Source: Gryganskiella cystojenkinii
Lineage: Eukaryota > Mortierellomycota > Mortierellomycetes > Mortierellales > Mortierellaceae
Direction of reading: 5' to 3'
DNA: 49,058 nt
NCBI GenBank assembly: GCA_015852425.1
Contig: JAAAIG010000207.1
Span: 1 to 49,058 of the forward strand
Part shown: piece by piece, positions 43,302 to 49,058 of the stretch
Layout: each line of letters opens with the position of its first letter
How positions within the stretch are numbered: the first letter of the stretch is position 1
Translations under genes and position numbers: made by a program
Notes under the pieces: generated by a model
Seen by the model: the letters and a program-made list of their open reading frames with translations, nothing else
What the model was told of the DNA's origin: nothing
Databases searched by the model: none

Positions 43302-45704
43302 ATGGCCATTGCAGTCTTTCAAACTCTACGCTCCCTTCAAAACCTGATCCTCTCAACTTCCAGGGCTGCACCCATCCCTGCTCTTGCAGTTCCCGAGATT
43401 GTTCAAGGGATTATCCTTCAACTCAGTCCTCACAAACGCAAAACTATTGCTCGATTGGTTTGTAAGCAATGGTACCAGATTGCCTGTTCTCTCTCGCCCG
43501 AGACCCTGACCTGGAGAGTCCCCCTGGACGAGGCATCCTGTCACGTCCTCGACCAAAAATTGGCACAGACCCAGATCTTGACGTTTGTCTGCGAGCCCGA
43601 GCCAGAGCAGGTCGATGAGCCCTCCGCGCCTGATACCACGCCACCGGAACCACTGCAGTCTGAATCAACAACCACCGAAGTCGCCGCCGTGGTGACCAGC
43701 AACAGACTGAACTGGACGGTCATCCAGGACATGATCAAAACTGCGCATGCAGAGGGTCGACTCGATCGCGTTCGGGAACTTCGCATCGACGGATTGCCCG
43801 TTCCCACTCTCTTGCCTTTCTTTCCCCACATCTCAGTCTTGCGGATCTACGGTGGAACGTACACCGTCGTGTTAAAGTTAGTCTGGGAGACCTGTCCGAG
43901 TCTGTTGGAGCTCTATCTGGTCCGTTCCCGGAATGATACCGGTCCAAATATCGCAGTCAACGTCCTTCAAAACCCCAATCGTCAACCCTCAAACCTTTCG
44001 TCCGCTGCTATTGCCACTGCATCTCCTGCCGAGGACAGTACATCCGCCAATCCTAACATCGACAACCCATCTACTGAAACGACGACCACATCTTCTCTTG
44101 CTCCATCTGCTCTTCCAGCTCAGTCCCATGAACCCCTGAAGTCAAACACGCTGGATGATCCTAATGTCGACGATATGACATTCCTTGATCTAAGTCTCCA
44201 AACCTTGGTCGTTTACGACCTCGTCCTCACCACCGAGGTCTTCAGATCCATCCTCCGCGCCTGCCCTCGACTCAGGAACCTCAAGATCATCCGAGCGCAC
44301 ACCAAAAGCATCATCGACACCCCTCCCGATCAAGAGAATCTCGAATCCCAAAGAGCCGACGCGCAATCAATTCGACTGGCCTGTTATCAGCTTCTTAGGA
44401 CCTCTCACCCCACTATCCAAGAATTTCAAGTCTCGACCTATCGAGCACCAATCACAGAGCTGGATGTAGAGGTCCTTTCGACCCTCGGCGATAACAATGA
44501 CAGCCGTGTTGACTCTTATCGTCGACGATGGAGTTTCTTGGACCAAGACATCTCCATGAGTCTCCTTCGAGGTTTACGGCCCTTGATCCAAATGGACCGA
44601 AACCTTTTAACCGAACTCGAGTTTTGGCCCTCGGTCTCTGGTCCTAAGGCAAGCGGAGAGCTTCTTCACGAGATTCTATGTTCCTGTCCAAGTCTGCTTC
44701 ATGTCCGTGCTCCGCGGGTGCCACTAAGCAGTCATCTCTTGGATGTCAATGACGTCCTGGATTTCACAGATCATTATCGAACGCACGACCGTCCTCGAGA
44801 GGAGGGAGCCCAGCGGTACTTCAGCTCACCTATCCCTTCGGAAGCCGAACAGGATCCCGAGACAACTCCTTCCCTGATCCAAGCCCGTGAAGGCCCCAGA
44901 TCCCGTGTCTGGGTCTGTAGAAACCTGAAAACACTTCATATCTGGTTACGAGGCGATTCCTATGAGTGCACCACTCCTAATGTTCCCGTGATCATCTTTG
45001 ATTATCTTTCATTGGTGTGCCCCCGTCTTCAGGAATTGTATATCCGTCGACAGATCCTCAATTTATATATTAGCTGCGGATTGCTCCTTTTGGGACGCCT
45101 TCAAGAACTGGAACGACTCAAGATCATAGTCGGTGATATGGGTACGGAAGTGACCGCGGCCGAGATGGAGTGGTTAAGAAAAAAGCCCTTGGCCACAACC
45201 CCTTACAGGTTAATCTGGGCCTGGATCAAAGAATTTGCGCCTTTAATGAATAGACAAGCCCAGTTTGTCGGCCCGACTTCGCTTTGCGGAACCAATGTCT
45301 TGAACGAGAAGGGTGAGAACAAGGTCGAGTGGCTCAAGGAGATGCCCAAGATTCCATCCTCACGTTCGATTCTCCGGCAAAAGTCAAATTCTCGGGTTGA
45401 GAGAGAAGGAGACGCTGGTCATGATGGTGATGGCGATGGCGATGACGGAGAAGAAGAAGAAGCAGAGATCCCATATCCAGACCTGACATTGCTCGGTAGA
45501 GACAAGAACCTGTTCTCGTTTATGGACGACAAGACGACCTCCAGGCTCCCAATGTTGGCGTCGTTCGAGATTGAATGCTGGAACATGATAGATCCTAACG
45601 CCAAGGAGGAGTTTGAGACTCTGGGCAAAAAGATTCGACCCGAAGTACGATTTGGAATGAACGAGATCAAGAACAATCTGCCGTTGCTCGACCAATGGAA
45701 CTAA
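43302..45704 (+). CDS. F-box protein with LRR-like C-terminal region, array copy 1
   Basis: A single-exon gene of 800 aa. An F-box lies at about residues 24-70 (IPALAVPEIVQGIILQLSPH...ARLVCKQWYQIA), the Skp1-binding module of SCF ubiquitin ligases. The remainder has irregular leucine-rich segments (VRELRIDGLPVPTLLPFFPH, PSLLELYLVRS, PRLRNLKIIRAHT, NLKTLHIWL, PRLQELYIRR), so substrate recognition by an LRR-type fold is likely. An acidic low-complexity insert (DGDGDGDDGEEEEAE) precedes the C-terminus. Between F-box and LRR this copy has a Pro/Glu/Thr-rich insert (about 105-135) that the other copies replace with SQDNKERN. First of three tandem paralogues. Confidence 0.9.
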   Translation: MAIAVFQTLRSLQNLILSTSRAAPIPALAVPEIVQGIILQLSPHKRKTIARLVCKQWYQIACSLSPETLTWRVPLDEASCHVLDQKLAQTQILTFVCEPEPEQVDEPSAPDTTPPEPLQSESTTTEVAAVVTSNRLNWTVIQDMIKTAHAEGRLDRVRELRIDGLPVPTLLPFFPHISVLRIYGGTYTVVLKLVWETCPSLLELYLVRSRNDTGPNIAVNVLQNPNRQPSNLSSAAIATASPAEDSTSANPNIDNPSTETTTTSSLAPSALPAQSHEPLKSNTLDDPNVDDMTFLDLSLQTLVVYDLVLTTEVFRSILRACPRLRNLKIIRAHTKSIIDTPPDQENLESQRADAQSIRLACYQLLRTSHPTIQEFQVSTYRAPITELDVEVLSTLGDNNDSRVDSYRRRWSFLDQDISMSLLRGLRPLIQMDRNLLTELEFWPSVSGPKASGELLHEILCSCPSLLHVRAPRVPLSSHLLDVNDVLDFTDHYRTHDRPREEGAQRYFSSPIPSEAEQDPETTPSLIQAREGPRSRVWVCRNLKTLHIWLRGDSYECTTPNVPVIIFDYLSLVCPRLQELYIRRQILNLYISCGLLLLGRLQELERLKIIVGDMGTEVTAAEMEWLRKKPLATTPYRLIWAWIKEFAPLMNRQAQFVGPTSLCGTNVLNEKGENKVEWLKEMPKIPSSRSILRQKSNSRVEREGDAGHDGDGDGDDGEEEEAEIPYPDLTLLGRDKNLFSFMDDKTTSRLPMLASFEIECWNMIDPNAKEEFETLGKKIRPEVRFGMNEIKNNLPLLDQWN

Positions 45705-45804
45705 AATAGCAGTGAAAGTAGTTCGTCAAGGACATGCAAAAAAATAAAACGCGTCAGTTGTGCCGCCTTTTGGGTTGTTTGGTAGCTCCTGTTCTTCTTT
45801 TACT

Positions 45805-45810
45805 CACGTG
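45805..45810. promoter_or_regulatory. CACGTG E-box upstream of F-box copy 2
   Basis: ACTCACGTG lies about 200 bp upstream of the copy 2 ATG, inside a block shared with the flank of copy 3 (48329-48336). Such sites bind bHLH factors (Cbf1/Pho4 type) in fungi; use here is inferred. Confidence 0.4.
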
Positions 45811-46006
45811 CCACTTTCCCACCCATATTTCCTTGGCAAAGGAAGGCGAGAGTTCAGCTGGGGCAAACTGCCGGGCTGTTGTATTTATCATCAATCATCA
45901 TTCAATTTCATGCATTCCCATATTGTTTAAAACCCCCTCCCCCGTTCTGTCCAACATTTAGAAAATATACACCAATTTCCTTTCCCTGTCTTTCTCTTTA
46001 AAAAAT

Positions 46007-48295
46007 ATGGCCATTGCAGTCTTTCAAACTCTACGTTCCCTTCAAAACCTGGTCCTCTCGACTTCCAAGGTCGCGCCCATCCCTGCTCTTGCTGTTCCGA
46101 GATTGTCCAGGGGATTATCCTCCAACTTAGTACCTACAAACGCAAAACCATTGCTCGGTTGGTTTGTAAACAATGGTACCAGATTGCCTGTTCTCTCTCA
46201 CCTGATACTCTGACCTGGAGAGTTCCCCTGGACGAGGCATCCCGTCATGCCCTCGACCAAAAATTGGCACAGACCCTGGTCTTGAAGTTTGTCTGTGAGC
46301 CCAATTCGCAAGACAATAAGGAACGAAACTGGACGGCCATCCAGGACATGATCAAGACCGCACACGCAGAGCGTCGACTCGATCGCGTTCGGGAACTCCG
46401 CATCGAGGGATTACCCGTTTCCTCTCTCTTGCCTTACTTTCCTCACATCTCGGTCTTGCGGATCTACAAGTGTCCAACGGAAAACACGGTTGAGCTAAAG
46501 TTCGTCTGGGAGAGCTGTCCGAGTCTGTTGGAGCTCTATCTGGTCCGCCCCGGAATGATACCGGCCCAAAGATCACAGCCAACGTCCTTCAAAGACCCAA
46601 TCGTCAACCCCTCAAACCTTTCGTCGGCTGCTACTGCCTCTGCATCTCCTGCCGAGAATAGTGCATCCGCCAATCCTAATGACGACAACTATCCACTGAA
46701 ACAACGACCACATCTTCTCTTGCTCCATCTGCTCCTCCAGTTCAGTCCCATGAACCCTGAAGTCAAACACTCTGGATGATCCCAATGTCGACGATATGAC
46801 ATTCCTTGATTTGAACCTCCAAACCCTGGTCGTTTATGACCTCGTCCTCACCACCGAGGTCTTCAGATCCATCCTCCGCGCCTGCCCTCGACTCAAGACC
46901 CTCAAGATCATCCGAGCCCACACCAAAATGATCATCGACACCCCTTATGATCAAGATAATCTCAAATCCGAAAGAGCCGACGCTCAATCAATTCGACTGG
47001 CCTGTTATCAGCTTCTTAGGACCTCTCACCCCACCATCCAAGAATTTCAACTCTCGACCTATCAAGCACCAATCACAGAGCTGGATGTAGAGGCCCTTTC
47101 GACTCTAGGTGATAATAATAATGACAACCGTGTCGACTCCTATCGTCGCCGATGGAGTTTCTTGGACCAGGACATCTCCATGAGTCTCCTCCGAGGTTTA
47201 CGGCCCTTGATCCGAATGGACCGAAACCTTTTAACCGAACTTGAATTTTGGCCCTCGGTCTCAGGTGCTATGTCCAGTGGAGAGTTTCTTCACGAGATTC
47301 TGTGTTCCTGTCCAGGTCTGCTTCACGTCCGCGCACCGCAGGTAACTCTGAGCAGTCAACTCTTGGACGTCAATGACGTCCTGGAAAATGGTCACCATCG
47401 AACGCACGGCCGTCCTCGAGAGGAGGGAGCCCAGCGGATCATGAGCTTTCATAACCTTTCGGATGCTGAACGGGATCCCGAGAGAAATCCTTCCCTGATC
47501 CAAGCCCGTGAAGGCCTCAGATCCCGTGTCTGGGTCTGTAGTAACCTCAAAACTCTCCATATCCGGTTATTAGGCGAATTCTTTGAGCCCACCATTCCTA
47601 CTGTCCCCATGATCATCTTTGGTTATCTTTCAGTGGTCTGCCCCCGTCTTCAGGAACTGCATATCCATCGAGAGATCCTCAATTTACATATTGGCTGCGG
47701 ATTGCTCCTTTTGGGACGACTCAAGATCACAGTCACCTCCATGGGTGCGGAAGTGACCGCGGCTGAGATGGAGTGGTTAAGAAAAAAGCCCTTGGCCACA
47801 ACCCCTTACAGGTTAACCTGGGGCTTGATTAAAGAAAATTACGCTTATCCAAAGGTCAAGTTTGTCGGCCCAACTTCGCGTTGCGGAACCAATGTCTTGA
47901 ATGAGAAGGGTGAGAACAAGGTCGAGTGGCTCAAGGAGATGCCCAAGATTCCATCCTCACGATCGATCGTCCAGCAAAAGTCGAATTCTCAAGCTGAGAG
48001 AGAAGGCGAGGCTGGTGATGATGAGGACGGCGATGACGAAGAAGAAGAAGCAGCAAAGGTCCTATACCCAGACTTGACCCTGCTCGGTAGAATCGATAGT
48101 CTGTTCTCGTTTATAGCAGACACAAAGACCCCTCGGCTCCCAATGTTGGCGTCGTTCGAGATTGAATGCTGGAACATGATGGAACCCAATACCAAGGACA
48201 AGTTTGAGACTCAAGGGCGGAAGGTTCGACCCGAAGTACGGTTTGAGCTGAACGAGACCACGAACAATCTGCCTTTGCTCGACGAATGGAACTAG
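46007..48295 (+). pseudogene. F-box protein, array copy 2, disrupted by five 1-bp indels
   Basis: Aligned by eye with copies 1 and 3, this copy lacks one C near 46097 (TTCCGAG where the others have TTCCCGAG), loses 1 nt near 46550, gains 1 nt near 46610, loses 1 nt near 46692 and loses 1 nt near 46756. Net change is three bases, so the C-terminal 499 codons (46796-48295) return to the frame of the ATG at 46007 and contain no stop. The first indel falls in the F-box itself, so no intact F-box protein can be read; a start inside (46159) would lack the first half of the F-box. Recent inactivation or base-calling errors in a collapsed repeat are both possible. Confidence 0.75.
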
Positions 48296-48330
48296 ACAAG
48301 CAGTGAAAGTAGCTCTGTTCTTTTTTTACT

Positions 48331-48336
48331 CACGTG
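48331..48336. promoter_or_regulatory. CACGTG E-box upstream of F-box copy 3
   Basis: Same TACTCACGTG context as at 45805-45810, 268 bp upstream of the copy 3 ATG. The block continues with TTCCCACC and TTCCTTGGCAAAGG in both places. Confidence 0.4.
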
Positions 48337-48598
48337 CTCTCTTTCCCACCATGTTCCTTGGCAAAGGTGTTTTTTGAGGGCGAGGGCGAACTGCATCATA
48401 AACACAAACAAAAACCGGGCTGTTGTATACACCATCTATCGTTGTCCTTCACTCTGTTTTTTTTGGGCAGTCATTTCATTTCCATGCATTCCCCATTTTG
48501 TTTAAAAAAAAAAAAACTCCCATCCTCCCTTCGTTCTGTCTGACCGACCCTTAGAAAATATATACCAATTTCCTTTCCTTGTTTTCTCTTAAAAAAAT

Positions 48599-49058
48599 AT
48601 GGCCATTGCAGTCTTTCAAACTCTACGTTCCCTTCAAAACCTGGTCCTCTCAACTTCCAGGGCCGCACCCATCCCTGCTCTTGCAGTTCCCGAGATTGTC
48701 CAAGGGATCATCCTTCAGCTCAGTCCTCATAAACGCAAAACCATTGCTCGATTGGTTTGTAAGCAATGGTACCAGATTGCCTGTTCACTCTCACCCGAGA
48801 CCCTGACTTGGAGAGTCCCCCTGGACGAGGCATCCTGTCACGTCCTCGACCAAAAATTGGCACAGACCCAGGTCTTGAAGTTTGTTTGTGAGCCCAATTC
48901 GCAAGACAATAAGGAACGAAACTGGACGGCCATCAAGGACATGATCAAGACCGCACACGCAGAGCGTCGACTCCATCGTGTTCGGGAACTCCGCATCGAG
49001 GGATTGCCCGTTTCCTCTCTCTTGCCTTTCTTTCCCCACATCTCGGTATTGCGGATCT
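48599..49058 (+). CDS. F-box protein, array copy 3, truncated by window end
   Basis: Open from the ATG at 48599 to the last base (153 codons, no stop). The F-box is intact (PALAVPEIVQGIILQLSPHK...LVCKQWYQ), as in copy 1, while the linker (CEPNSQDNKERNWTAI) matches copy 2. The 5' flank is shared with copy 2 (TTAGAAAATATA then ACCAATTTCC just before the ATG). It therefore descends from the copy 2/3 lineage but kept the reading frame. The remainder lies outside the window. Confidence 0.88.
   Translation, partial: MAIAVFQTLRSLQNLVLSTSRAAPIPALAVPEIVQGIILQLSPHKRKTIARLVCKQWYQIACSLSPETLTWRVPLDEASCHVLDQKLAQTQVLKFVCEPNSQDNKERNWTAIKDMIKTAHAERRLHRVRELRIEGLPVSSLLPFFPHISVLRI

Overview
The window is eukaryotic nuclear DNA from a fungus. 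Genes are split by short GT-AG introns (roughly 80-350 nt), are closely packed on both strands, and encode ordinary housekeeping proteins. The intron style, an intronless URA5, a tandem F-box array, an RNI-type leucine-rich-repeat relic and a signal-peptide/kelch/membrane-anchor protein together suggest a Mortierella-like early-diverging fungus. That placement is inference, not proof.

Layout. Positions 1-5,450 are accessory DNA: three tandem copies of a unit of about 1.5 kb, each carrying a small type II membrane protein whose ectodomain is built almost entirely from C-X3-C motifs. About 780 bp holding a broken LRR-type gene lies between copies 1 and 2, and the 3' end of another broken gene sits on the minus strand in every unit. 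5,460-7,650 shows no convincing gene. 7,650-8,534 is a TATA box, a strange A/C-rich leader and an AT-rich orphan gene. 9,212-13,046 holds a Prx5/AHP1-type peroxiredoxin and a convergent Gbp2/Hrb1-like three-RRM SR protein. 13,047-15,229 is mostly decayed sequence with a duplicated block of about 90 bp.

15,230-42,626 is a dense conserved block: spermidine synthase (-), orotate phosphoribosyltransferase URA5 (-), mitochondrial NADPH:adrenodoxin reductase (+), PP1 inhibitor-2 (-), TYW3 (+), a small secreted 8-cysteine protein (-), PARN deadenylase (+), a large unrecognised 1,260-aa protein (-), the Sgd1/NOM1 ribosome-biogenesis factor (-), a kelch membrane protein (+) and an ATRIP/Ddc2/Rad26-like checkpoint protein (-). 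43,302 to the end is a tandem array of three F-box genes: copy 1 intact, copy 2 broken by five small indels, copy 3 intact but cut by the window edge.

The conserved genes do not form one pathway; they are syntenic neighbours covering RNA metabolism (Gbp2-like, PARN, TYW3, Sgd1), pyrimidine and polyamine synthesis, redox/Fe-S electron supply and DNA-damage signalling. Novelty is concentrated at the two ends and in the 7.7-8.5 kb island. The best candidate for something undescribed is the CX3C membrane-protein array. Gene models were spliced by hand: exon sums keep the reading frame, but no transcript or database evidence was available.
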